From contig NC_059347.1 in assembly GCF_019703515.2 (NCBI RefSeq), forward strand, positions 21,884,501 through 21,948,500: DNA of 64,000 nucleotides, written 5' to 3'. Below the pieces are notes generated by a model that was not told the DNA's origin, ran no database searches, and saw only the letters and a program-made list of their open reading frames with translations. Positions within the stretch are counted from its first letter, which is position 1; each line of letters starts with the position of its first letter. This DNA is from Myxocyprinus asiaticus (Eukaryota; Chordata; Actinopteri; Cypriniformes; Catostomidae). This document shows positions 12,501 through 48,508 of the stretch, piece after piece. The position numbers and the translations under genes were made by a program.

Positions 12501-14370
12501 GCATACAGTACTGTGAAGAGGTGGCCTCACATGTGTTTCTCATTAACTGCAGACATCCCTCCAAGGCCATATTTGCACACATATGTGATTCACTGTGATG
12601 TGCATTAGTTGCCAGCTTTGTTATTCACTGTGGTGCCTTGAGCCAAAATGATTTTGCTATATTTTCAGTAACTTTCATGAGGCAAAACAAAGCTTTCAAA
12701 CTCAAAAAAGTGACTTGTTTTTTGACTCTTGCAGAGTTCTAGGGAATTTTCTGCTTCTACAGTTTAAATGCTGCCCCCATGCTTTTTCATGCCTTTTGAG
12801 TTCAAATAAAAATACTCTTTCTCTGCAGTTTGATCTCCACCACCAAGAGGAGCTCTGCAGCTTTGCGAGTATACAGAAACGATATGCCAGAAAATGAGGT
12901 GAAAACTTGCAATGGTTTTTCAGACTTTGCATTTAACAATATTCTTTCCAGCCAAATAGTCAATCACTTTTGTTTGCTTTTTTTCAGAGAGCACGCTGCT
13001 GTTTCTGCTGGACTGATGATACAGGTATCATCATTTTTATTTTTATCTGTCTATATCAATGCCTTTTAGGGTTTTGTGTGTGTGCGTGTGTTTTAGAGCC
13101 AGGGGTTTCAACCGGGGGGGGGTCTATGGAAAATTTATAAAACATAATTTATAACAAATTGATTAATCTGATAACCATCATATAATGTAATAGTGTTATT
13201 TAATGTACTAAAAGTTTTGAAAAAATCTAGCTTTCTTATTTTCTGGGTCCCTGGGTTTGCAGAGAGTCTGAGTGGGTGCCCTAGTTCTGAAGTGGTTGAA
13301 AACACCTTTTTAGAAGAAACAAGTGATGATCACAACTAACCTGAATGATATAATAATCAGAGAGTAAGACAGAAAGAAAGTAGCTCAACAGGTAGAGCCT
13401 GTCACTATCAGTGCTGAGGTCATGGTTTCAATTCTCAAGGAACGCAATTAATTCCAAGGTATTCTGATGATATGTGTATCTTGAATCCAGTGGATAAAAC
13501 TGTCTACCAAATGCAGAAATCTAAATGTAATGCAATTGGAAATGTAGAAAAGGGTAGAGAGAGCCTCCTGGTGGTCAAGACAAAGTACTACAGTTTTCTC
13601 GTAGTAACTGTTTTTCCCCCTTTCAGACCATTATGATGATGAAAAGACAGCAGGAGGACAGAACGTGATGTATGATGAGAAAGAGGGCACTATCTATAGC
13701 TACTGCTATTTCCATTTTGTCTTCTTCCTTGGCTCCCTCTATGTCATGATGACTGTAACAAACTGGTTTCAGTAAGTCTATACCCATTGTTTCACTTAAT
13801 TTAAAGTTCACTTTTTAAGACACCGTTTGTGTTATATGAACATGTATATGAACAGGTATGACTTTGAAAATGTGTTTAGCATATTCTCTTTTTTTTTTAT
13901 ACAAGTGAATGTTTTAGATTGATTTACTGTAAGAGGTTTCTGTTCCTCAAAATAAGCTTTGTCGAAAGTAATCATAAAGAATTTAATTATTTTAATTAAG
14001 TAAAGGGATTATATGGAACAACAAGGAAAAAGTCAGTTTGTTTGTTTTTAATTGGCTGATTTTGATTCTTTAGTGGTATATGAACAATTTAAAGTTAAAA
14101 TTTGAAAACTGGAATAACTTTTGAATTCAAATTTGAATAAGAAGATTTTTTAAGTCTTTTACATTGGAAGGTCAGAGGTCACCATGCAATATGTATATTG
14201 GACACATCATCTTGTCTCTGTGCAGTTATGACAGTGCAAAGATCGAGAGGCTGCTGGAGGGGAGCTGGTCTGTGTTCTGGATCAAGATGGCATCCTGTTG
14301 GGTCTGTCTCTTTCTGTACATGTCGACCCTGGTGGCCCCCATGCTCTGCCCAAAGAGATTTGAAGCCTAA
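3497..14370 (+). CDS. serinc5: Serine incorporator 5, C-terminal part (8 coding exons)
   Basis: SERINC proteins are multipass membrane proteins linked to phospholipid scrambling and serine-lipid metabolism; mammalian SERINC5 is also a restriction factor that reduces retrovirus infectivity. Eight exons with GT-AG borders and compatible phases are visible: 3497-3590, 7929-8140, 10250-10342, 10562-10676, 12829-12898, 12988-13024, 13627-13771 and 14226-14370. Together they give 302 codons plus TAA. Diagnostic segments are [56 protein letters not shown] and [10 protein letters not shown], all typical of the SERINC core, with several hydrophobic helices and the C-terminal [15 protein letters not shown] helix. 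The N-terminal third, including the start codon, lies upstream of the window. SERINC5 is chosen over its paralogues because of sequence and because THBS4 and MTX3 follow, as in human. I see no frameshift or internal stop. Confidence 0.95.
4391..4590 (+). repeat. Intronic direct repeat, copy 1
   Basis: The block from caggtgagctaatcacactg to agtgatttgtgtgaaagt is repeated 2.9 kb downstream in the same orientation with scattered substitutions and small indels. Confidence 0.85.
5434..6906. repeat. MITE, 'gttcacccaaaaatg' family, with internal insertion
   Basis: The left end gttagttcacccaaaaatg and right end tttttgggtgaactat are inverted repeats. Inner arms are inverted copies around 5590-5680 and 6640-6760. 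The AT-rich middle is not family-typical and is probably an insertion. Confidence 0.65.
6906..7345 (-). repeat. Candidate tRNA-derived SINE (minus)
   Basis: On the minus strand, TAGCTCACCTGATTAGAG (A-box-like) is followed about 45 nt later by GGTTCAAGCCC (B-box-like) and a body ending ATGAGACCAGGCT. No flanking duplication was found, so boundaries are tentative. Confidence 0.4.
7330..7527 (+). repeat. Intronic direct repeat, copy 2
   Basis: This is the second copy of the block at 4391-4590. It begins exactly where the tRNA-like SINE head lies. Confidence 0.85.
7929..8140 (+). CDS. serinc5: serinc5 exon b
   Basis: The acceptor is gtccgcag and the donor gtgagt. It encodes [20 protein letters not shown] and then a second helix ending in [10 protein letters not shown]. 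The Trp codon is split across the preceding 4.3 kb intron. Confidence 0.95.
8393..9357 (-). mobile_element. TRIM-like mini LTR retrotransposon, copy A
   Basis: Two LTRs (8393-8634 and 9125-9357) begin tgtaacagg and end tcaca on the + strand, which is TGTGA...TTACA in element orientation. The flanks 8388-8392 and 9358-9362 are both tatgt, an exact 5-bp duplication. The primer site at 9106-9123 (minus) reads TGGTGCCGAAACACGGGA, one mismatch from the tRNA-Phe 3' end, one nucleotide from the LTR. The 490-bp interior is GC-rich, repetitive and has no gag or pol. It sits in a serinc5 intron, antisense to the gene. Confidence 0.88.
10250..10342 (+). CDS. serinc5: serinc5 exon c
   Basis: The acceptor is ctctttacag and the donor gtgagt. 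It encodes [20 protein letters not shown] followed by [10 protein letters not shown], a conserved SERINC helix. Confidence 0.93.
10562..10676 (+). CDS. serinc5: serinc5 exon d
   Basis: The acceptor is tctcttttcag and the donor gtagga. It encodes an extracellular loop with an N-glycosylation sequon (NVT) and the start of the helix [12 protein letters not shown]. Confidence 0.93.
10720..12325. repeat. MITE, 'gttcacccaaaaatg' family, split by a hAT element
   Basis: The left end agttcacccaaaaatgac and the right part catgagggtaagtaaatgat are interrupted at 10896-12248. The far right terminus is blurred by a T-rich run. Confidence 0.65.
10896..12248. mobile_element. hAT-like element with TAGGGCTG termini, 8-bp TSD
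   Basis: It starts tagggctg and ends cagcccta, and is flanked by gtttggaa at 10888-10895 and at 12249-12256. Subterminal regions are rich in attagtcgattaat-type motifs seen in fish hAT families. No transposase ORF is visible, so it is non-autonomous. Confidence 0.85.
12829..12898 (+). CDS. serinc5: serinc5 exon e
   Basis: The acceptor is ctctgcag and the donor gtgaaa. It encodes [18 protein letters not shown], the cytoplasmic linker after the preceding helix. Phase continuity with exons d and f supports it despite its small size. Confidence 0.9.
12988..13024 (+). CDS. serinc5: serinc5 exon f (37-nt microexon)
   Basis: The acceptor is tttttttcag and the donor gtatca. It encodes [12 protein letters not shown]. 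The Cys-rich CCFC stretch is a known feature of this SERINC cytoplasmic loop. Removing it would break the frame. Confidence 0.88.
13627..13771 (+). CDS. serinc5: serinc5 exon g
   Basis: The acceptor is ccctttcag and the donor gtaagt. It encodes the family signature [19 protein letters not shown] and then [12 protein letters not shown]. Confidence 0.95.
14226..14370 (+). CDS. serinc5: serinc5 last coding exon
   Basis: The acceptor is tctgtgcag and translation ends at TAA 14368-14370. It encodes the final helix [20 protein letters not shown] and the tail CPKRFEA. Confidence 0.95.
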
Positions 14371-16996
14371 AAACCTTTGATCCAATATCACCACTGTCCA
14401 GTTACTACTACTGTGTGAGTGAGTGTGTATATGTGTGTATTTTTTATTTTTATTTTGTAATTTGTTATTTCATTTTTTATTTGTTTAGAATTTTCAAGTA
14501 AAAGCTTTGAATGCCTCAAAGTCACTTGTGTTTTTGGTTTTAATCACTGTCTGATGGAAATTTGATACAGAAATCATGTTGAGGTTGTTAAAGTGCTGGT
14601 GTATGGTTCTTTTATTTTTACCATCAGAACACAAAGGTATAAAAACAAAAGCATTACTCAGGCTCACACATCACCTGAACGTTTCTTTGATTGTCACAGT
14701 TTTGTCTTATGGTAGCTGAAGAATTCTATGCAAATCAACAAACCATCTGTGATTTTTCACTCCACTGCTTATTTCTCTGCTTTTTTTTTAATGTTTTTGT
14801 GTTTTGTAAGACGCTGTTGTGTTTTAACATGAAAGTGTTTTAGTAAACAAGGTAAAGGCCTCTCGTGTGGCTAAATATACCTATTAAATGAAAATTTCCA
14901 AACAGGTCAGAGTGCTACTTGCTTGCATGGCCACAAGTGTCAAGATGACTGGACTTGTGGAAACACTGTTAGAAGTCGAGGTGCACAGTGTGTTCCGGAT
15001 GTGTTAAGGGCAAAACACCAGCTTAGAAATGAATATGCCACGATAGTATTATTGGTTATACCTGTACATACTGTTTATATCTATAATCATACTCAAATGA
15101 AAGGTTTTGTTACCTTTTTTATAGAAATGCCCCGTAGCTTCCTTGTAAGATCACACCAGAAAACAGAAAGTATTTCCAAATAAGTCAGCAGCATTCATAA
15201 ATTAGAACTAAGGCTTTATCTTTCACCTCATACTGTAGCTTCAGCCTCAAGCTCAGGAGAGATGATATATGTTTGGCTGACTGGTTTGTACAGTGAATTA
15301 CACCATTCTAAGGAAAACACGTGACTGCCACGTTTAGTAAATGTTTGTCATTGATTTGCAACGGGTGGGCAAAGCCATAGGCACAACATTTGCCTATTTC
15401 CAAAAAATCCTACACTGCCACAGTCACCAATCCCCATGTCAGTTTTTCAGTCTTTGTTACAATTGCAATGGAAATGGTGCTTTAGACCTTGGCTGTCCTA
15501 TTATTTTTAGATTAGATTAGATTCAAGCTCATGCACTAGGCTTGCAAGCATGCCAATTTTCAAAACAAAAAGAAAAAAAAAATCTAAAAGAAAACATTTA
15601 TACCATCTTTTATACTTACAAAGCATTTTACAGTATACTGCTAAGATCATATATTTAATCTTGAAGTCAGAGGCTTTTGTTGATATAAATGCATGTCTAT
15701 AGTTTTTGTATTGATTATTGGTCATTATAAAATCTTTATTTGCAGGGTTCAGTTTACATAGTTATAAGAGCTGTCTGGGTTTTCTCTTATTACATGTAAT
15801 CTAGCATTCCTAATGCTCCCCAGTAGATGACATTGTTGTCTGCATTACTGTCTATGAAAGACAGATTCTAGAACTGGAATTGTTTGACATTGTAAGGTTA
15901 TTTCCTGTGTAGCAGTTGTAGATGTCTTGGCATGCTTCCTGAGAGACAGGATTGTGTTATTGACCAAACAACAGAAGAACCAAAATCCCATTAGGGTGTT
16001 GAATGTGTTGTACAATGGGAGCTGGTATTTTTTTACTTCGTGTAAAGATATAAGCCCTACAGTATCTGTTAGATTCTTTTTTTAAGAATTGGCCTTGTTT
16101 GTAACAATCAAAATGAGCAAAGGATTTGTGATTGCCTTAAATGCTTCAGCTGCATAAAGCTATGGACATAGTATTTTTGATTAAAGAAGTAAAATATTAG
16201 TCAACAATATATCAGCTCTGTTCTCTATTTATCAGTTGAAATGTTTTCAGGATCATGACAATTAAAATGTTAATTACATTTTCAGGCGAAGTCTTTAATT
16301 TGTTGCCCCCCCCCCCCCCGTTATTTTTCTTTAATTTGGTGCTCAGTATTGCGTGGGATTAACAGTGTTTGTCTGGATGAAACATGCTTTGCTTTATGTA
16401 CAAAAAATGCTGAACATTAAATCTACAGTTTGTGTGGTTTACGAGGACATTATTTTAGGTTACAAACTGGTAATTACAAGGGTATTATTCTATAAATGTG
16501 GTTTATGAAGACATTTCTAGTGTCCTCATAATTGAAATCACTTAAAAAACATACTAAATGATGTTTTATTGAAAATGTAAAAATTGAGAAAGTTTTTTGT
16601 GAGGGTTAGGTTTAGGGGTAGGGTTAGGGTACTGAATCTATAGTTCGTACAGTATAAAAATCAATATGTCTATGGAGAGTCCTCATAAAGATAGCTGCAA
16701 AAACGTGTTTTCTTTTTTTCAATATTGCTTTGTTTTCTAGATGTGCTCATACTATTGCAATTTTTTTTATCTTGCACTGTTTTGTTCTCACTTATTTTGC
16801 ATGAATACATCTTATCATCCCAAAAATGTATACAGTAAGTTAACAAAGAAGTACTTTCCTCATTTATATGCCTTCATTTTTGTTTATTTTCATTGTTCCC
16901 ATCAATTCAACACATTCCATAGTCATATGAGCCTAACTGTTACGGGACCATGTTCTTTTTAGTGTTTTTATTGGTATTGCTGGTTCTTTAAATAAA
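14371..16996 (+). other. Presumed serinc5 3' UTR and intergenic sequence
   Basis: No further coding exon is visible. The sequence is AT-rich, as expected for a long vertebrate 3' UTR. ATTAAA at about 14882 and AATAAA at 16991 are the poly(A) signal candidates on this strand. A short repeat with the cyprinid gggttaggtttagggg motif lies at about 16440-16690. The UTR end is inferred only. Confidence 0.45.
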
Positions 16997-17043
16997 AAGA
17001 AAAATTGATAAAATGGTGCATTTTCCTCCTGAAAAAAAATAAT

Positions 17044-17049
17044 TTTATT
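17044..17049 (-). terminator. thbs4: Candidate thbs4 poly(A) signal (AATAAA on minus)
   Basis: The + strand reads tttatt, so the minus strand carries AATAAA about 320 nt after the thbs4 stop codon. A run of T on the minus strand follows. A serinc5-sense AATAAA lies at 16991-16996, so the two convergent transcripts may end within about 50 bp of each other. Confidence 0.4.
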
Positions 17050-17367
17050 GGGTGTTTGTCTATGTAAATTGAGTTTCATTTTTAGTAGTGCATTTAAAAG
17101 GAAACAGCACTAATAAAACTTACTCTCTCCCCCTACTTCATACATCCCTTATCTAATAAAAGATATTTACTTTGCAAATGAATGTTACCCTATTGTGCTT
17201 ACTGCAGGAATACGATAGGAGTAAATACAGCATACAGCAGCTATAAAACTATATTTTATCTAGAATGCAAATGTGAGTAAATGTTCCAGGTTTTAATGGA
17301 GAAAAGTTTGTGTTTGTACATGTTTTTAGCTCTGATTGTGCTTCTGTTTCTTCTTAGCTTAGTTTCT

Positions 17368-44608
<27,241 letters not shown>

Positions 44609-44803
44609 TGTGTATACTTTTTTGTTGTATCACAAATCCAGCAAGTGTTCCAGCACAAACTTTTCTGCTATGACCTCTGATTCAGTCTTAGAGCAGTAGT
44701 CGTCAAATCCGAATTGCCTTTCCCCTGGACTGGACTGCAGCCCTGCAGACGAAAGAGAACCAGACTGGTGCTCAAGTGATTTATGCTTTTCAGATGTCTC
44801 TCT

Positions 44804-44812
44804 CTATATAAG
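44804..44812 (-). promoter_or_regulatory. thbs4: Candidate thbs4 TATA box
   Basis: The minus strand reads CTTATATAG about 200 nt upstream of the ATG, between a GTCACACC stretch and GAGAGAGAC. A start site near 44775-44780 would give an unspliced 5' UTR of about 170 nt. TATA-driven promoters suit an inducible, tissue-restricted matrix gene. This is a prediction from sequence only. Confidence 0.45.
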
Positions 44813-45299
44813 GTGTGACCAAGCACCTCCTCCAGAATGCTTCTGTTCTTTTACCAGAAAGTGGACACATTACTGAAAGGATGTCAGATGTGCATCCCAA
44901 AACCTTGCCAAAGAACTCTGTTAATAATGGTAAATGATGAGTGAATGATTGGTTTGGTATTTGGTCAGTGCTCCAGTCAACTTGATGTGTCTGATTAAAG
45001 GTCCCACTTAATATTCTGTTGTAAATAATCAAATTAAAATAATTCCTAGGAATTATTCTATCCTTATTTTTAAATGATTATTATTATTCATTTAAAAATA
45101 AGCTAATTATTATTAACTTGTTATAACTTGTTTTTGGGGGCAGAAATATGCAATCAAACTGTCCTGTTGGCACAACATTTACAGAAATAATCTGACTCGG
45201 CATGTCCCTGCTGAGTCTTGCCAATTGTAGTGTTATTACAGTCAAGTTATGGAAAATAAATTAAACCTACAGCTTTTCTATGAATTAAAGAGTTTAACC
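44813..45299. other. thbs4 upstream sequence
   Basis: This is unique-looking sequence upstream of the TATA candidate, before the first transposon. I see no gene; it is the likely proximal regulatory region of thbs4. Confidence 0.4.
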
Positions 45300-45565
45300 G
45301 GTAACACTTTACAATAAGGTTCCATTTGTTAACATTAATTTAGAACATTAGTTAACATGAACTAACAATGAACAATACTTTGACAGCATTTGTTAATCTT
45401 AGTTGATGTCAATTTCAACATATACTAATACACTTTAAATCAAAAGTTGTATTTGTTAACTTTAGTCAATGCACAATGAACTACCATGAACTACCAATGA
45501 ACAATTGCATTTTTAAAACTAACATTAACAAAGATCAATAAATGCTGTAAAAAAATATTGATGAT

Positions 45566-46493
45566 TGAGACGAGGAGGGGGCTGTGGTCAGGCCGTGATG
45601 ACGCACGCCTGGCGCTGAGTTGAATAATCAGAGGGAGAGAGATAAGGGGGGCCGGAGTTGCCAGTTCGAGAGAGAGAGATATGCACGAAGCTGTTTGGGT
45701 GCGTCTTTGTTTGATTTGCATTTTATGTTATATTTGAGTTATTAAAGTTTTATGTTGACTGTTCAGCTGGTTCCCGCCTCCTCCTTGCCCATCTTAAGAA
45801 CCTTGTTACATTGGTGCCGAAACCCGGGAAGGAGGAGGGATGTGCTGTCGTGGAGTCCTCGCTGCTGCCGTCCGCCTGGAAGCGGAGGAGCCGCTGCTGT
45901 CCGCCAGGTGAAAAAGGAGCCGTTGCCGTCCACCAGGGGATGGAGGAGTCGCTGCCGTCCGCCAGGAGCCAGAGGAACCGCTGCCGTCCGCCAGGTGAAG
46001 GAGGAGCAATTGCCATCCGCCAGGGGAGGAGCGGCTGTTGCCCGCCAGGGGGCAGAGGAGTGGCCGGGGACCGGCGAGCCACTTCTTCTCTCTCTCTCTT
46101 GTTGTTTCTCTCCCCTCTACCTCTCATCATCTCTCTCAATTTCCCAGGAGGTGGGGAAGGCTGGCCAGAGGAAGGACGGCCGAAAGGAAGTGGGGGGGTA
46201 AGTCAAGCCAGAGGTCGCCCTGGCCTGAATCTGGTGGTGGAGGAGTGTGACGAGGAGGGGGGCATGGCCGGGCCATGATGACGCACGCCTGAGGCTGAGT
46301 TGAATAATCAGCGGGAGCGAGATAAGGGGGAGCTGGAGACGCCAGTTCGAGATAGAGATGCACAAAGCTGTGTGTGTGCGCTTTGTTTGATTTGTATTTT
46401 ATGTTATGTTTGAGTTCAGTTTGTTATTAAAGTTTTATTGACTGTTCAGCTGGTTCCCGCTTCCTCCTTGCCCATCTTAAGAACCTTGTTATA
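45566..46493 (+). mobile_element. TRIM-like mini LTR retrotransposon, copy B (best preserved)
   Basis: LTRs are 45566-45810 and 46246-46493, each with TG start, AATAATCAG, ATTAAAGTTTTA and the end CTTGTTACA (TATA in the right copy). Flanks 45561-45565 and 46494-46498 are both atgat. The primer site 45812-45829, TGGTGCCGAAACCCGGGA, is an exact complement of the 3' 18 nt of vertebrate tRNA-Phe. The 435-bp interior has no gag, protease, RT or integrase. It includes 29-bp tandem units (45870-46055), whose length is not a multiple of three, and a purine-rich stretch ggtggtggaggag next to the right LTR. Confidence 0.92.
45870..46055 (+). repeat. 29-bp tandem repeat inside TRIM-like copy B
   Basis: About six and a half units start gtccgccagg (45870, 45899, 45928, 45957, 45986, 46015, 46043). 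Open frames through them are low-complexity Pro/Arg/Ser-rich by-products. Confidence 0.85.
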
Positions 46494-46943
46494 ATGATTT
46501 GTTCATGATCACTAATGCATTAACTAATGTTAACGAAGGAAAACTTATTGTAAAGTGTTACCTTTTAACCAAATTAACTTTATAACTGCCTTTCAGAATT
46601 GTAGCCTGCTTACTCTGCTGACAACCTGCACATGAAGATTTTATTCCTTTTTTTTTCTTTTTCTTTCTTTCTTTTTTTTTTTTTTTTTGTGATTGAAGGT
46701 GCACTCCGTAATTTATGTACGTCATCTTGGACTTACACTGACTCCTAGGGGCATAGATGCAGGATCATTAAAAAACCAACAGTTTTCAGTTACTGATGCC
46801 ATTGTAGAAATTCACTATTCAGAGTCAGCCATGATTAATTTATCCATTAGTGAACATGCCAATTAAATGCCAGATAATGAGATTAAGCAATAGTATTCAG
46901 CTGGTCATATGATCTTAACATGGCAGCCCCCATGAGGTGACCC

Positions 46944-47370
46944 TGTCATGTGTATTTTGTTGATCCATTTTTTTCATGTCTTTTATTTTGAAATTCTATT
47001 TCCTGTTCCCTAGTCATGTGATGTCATCCCCCTATGTTCATGTCTTGTTTTCATTGGTTTATTGTTTAATTATCTTGTTTAGAGTTCTGTTTGTTCATTG
47101 GTTTATGTTCTCCCAAGTCATGTATTTAACCCTCATGTTTTCCATAGTCCATTGTCAAGTATTGTTGAATGTGATTTGTGTGTCCAAGTCCAAGTCCAAG
47201 TCCAAGTCCAAGTCCAAGTCCAAGTCCAAGTCCAAGTCCAAGTCCAAGTCCAAGTCCAAGTCCAAGTCGTATATGTTTTGTTTTATACTCACGTTTGGAT
47301 ACTGCACCTTGTAAATAAACCGCACTTGGGTTCTCTTTACATCTTCGTCATTGCCAGCAGCTACGTTACA
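46944..47370 (+). mobile_element. Solo LTR, 5-bp TSD, with internal hexamer array
   Basis: It starts tgtcatgtg and ends ctacgttaca, and is flanked by gaccc at 46939-46943 and 47371-47375. It carries AATAAA (about 47313) near the 3' end. No internal region remains, so it is a solo LTR from LTR-LTR recombination. Confidence 0.82.
47183..47268 (+). repeat. (TCCAAG)n hexanucleotide array
   Basis: About 14 perfect units of tccaag lie inside the solo LTR. The absence of interruptions suggests a young or length-variable array. Confidence 0.97.
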
Positions 47371-48508
47371 GACCCTTTCCATGTGGAATTAAACAGCCTT
47401 TAAGGTTACTGACATGACTGGAGTCTTCATTTCATGTGAGTGCTTATGATAATATACATAAAGTTTTTTCCAAAATTACCATACATTTTAAGGAGTAAAC
47501 CATTTTTTTTTTTAAATGAGGAAAAATTACTGAGTGCACCTTTACGTGTTTGCAGACTTACGTGCCCTGCTTGAATAAATAAATAAATAAATAAATTACA
47601 GGTTATACTGGCCTATGGTGGTCAAGCTGTTGTTTGGAATGGTAGTTGGTTTGTGCTACCTTGCTGCTAACTGGTTAGACCACGGGTCCCCACCAGCTTA
47701 GCTGAAGGGGTCTACAATATGGTCTACCAGATCTACCATAGCCCCACTAACTCACAGTCCAACTTATATTTCTAAGATATTATCAATTTTAGCTTTTTAG
47801 TAGCCACCTTTGCCTAGAACAGCTCTTAAAAATAAATAAATAATGGTTTTGCAAGGAAATTCATAAGTAGGCACAATATAGATTTGTCTACAAATCAAAT
47901 TTCAAGCATTGGCCTTTAGATTCCAGGTTTTTAAGATCATAATAAACATATTCAGTCAAATGTGTTTAACCATAATATTTTAGTAACCATCGTTAATTTT
48001 GTGGTTACTATGGTTTTACTACAAATACCATGGTAGCCATAGTACAATTTGGAAGCCATCCCAAATTTTCAGTTTTTTTCTTCCATTACCACAAACATGT
48101 TTAGGTACAGAGGCAATCCTAGGGACTCTGGGGGCCCTAGGCAAAAAAAAAAAAAAAAAAAAGTGGGCCCTTCTGGAAAAAGTGCACGTTGTAAAAAAAA
48201 AAAAAAAAAAAAAATTCAAAGTGCACTCAGGACTCCTTTTTCACTATTTCACAGCACACAGCATCACTTGACACTTAGCCATAGTACGGGTCATCTGATA
48301 TTATTAGAGATCCGACTGCCTTCTGTTCTTGTGGTAATGCTGCTAGGGAGTGGTGTGGCCTCTTTCTCTTTATGAGGTGTTGATGTGATGGAAGTACCTG
48401 CTGTTGTGGTACTGCTAATGGCACTGCTGTATGTGTGAAGATCCTCTTCATCATAAGCAGAGCAGGAGGCTGCACTGGAAGTCCATGGAATTGTAAAATA
48501 ATTATATA

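Larger units (their letters stand above)
45300..46562. mobile_element. hAT-like MITE with a TRIM-like element inside
   Basis: It starts ggtaacactttacaataag and ends cttattgtaaagtgttacc, perfect inverted repeats. The 8-bp flanks are gtttaacc (45292-45299) and ttttaacc (46563-46570), with one mismatch. Between, 45566-46493 is a later insertion. Confidence 0.88.
46695..47545. repeat. Interspersed repeat interrupted by a solo LTR
   Basis: The left end aaggtgcactccgtaattt and right end aaattactgagtgcaccttt are inverted. The body matches 31140-31575. It is split at 46944-47370. Confidence 0.75.

Noticed and set aside
16605..16635. Telomere-like gggttagg sequence, also seen at 4775, 33110, 36390 and 55550
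   Set aside because: Short, degenerate, and shared by dispersed cyprinid repeats; not an interstitial telomere array.
45752..46278. Overlapping Pro/Arg/Ser-rich frames on both strands
   Set aside because: They read through 29-bp tandem repeats that change frame at every unit; no gag or other protein domain is present.
47155..47382. (DL)n and (SK)n repeat proteins
   Set aside because: They are six-frame readings of the TCCAAG hexamer inside a solo LTR.
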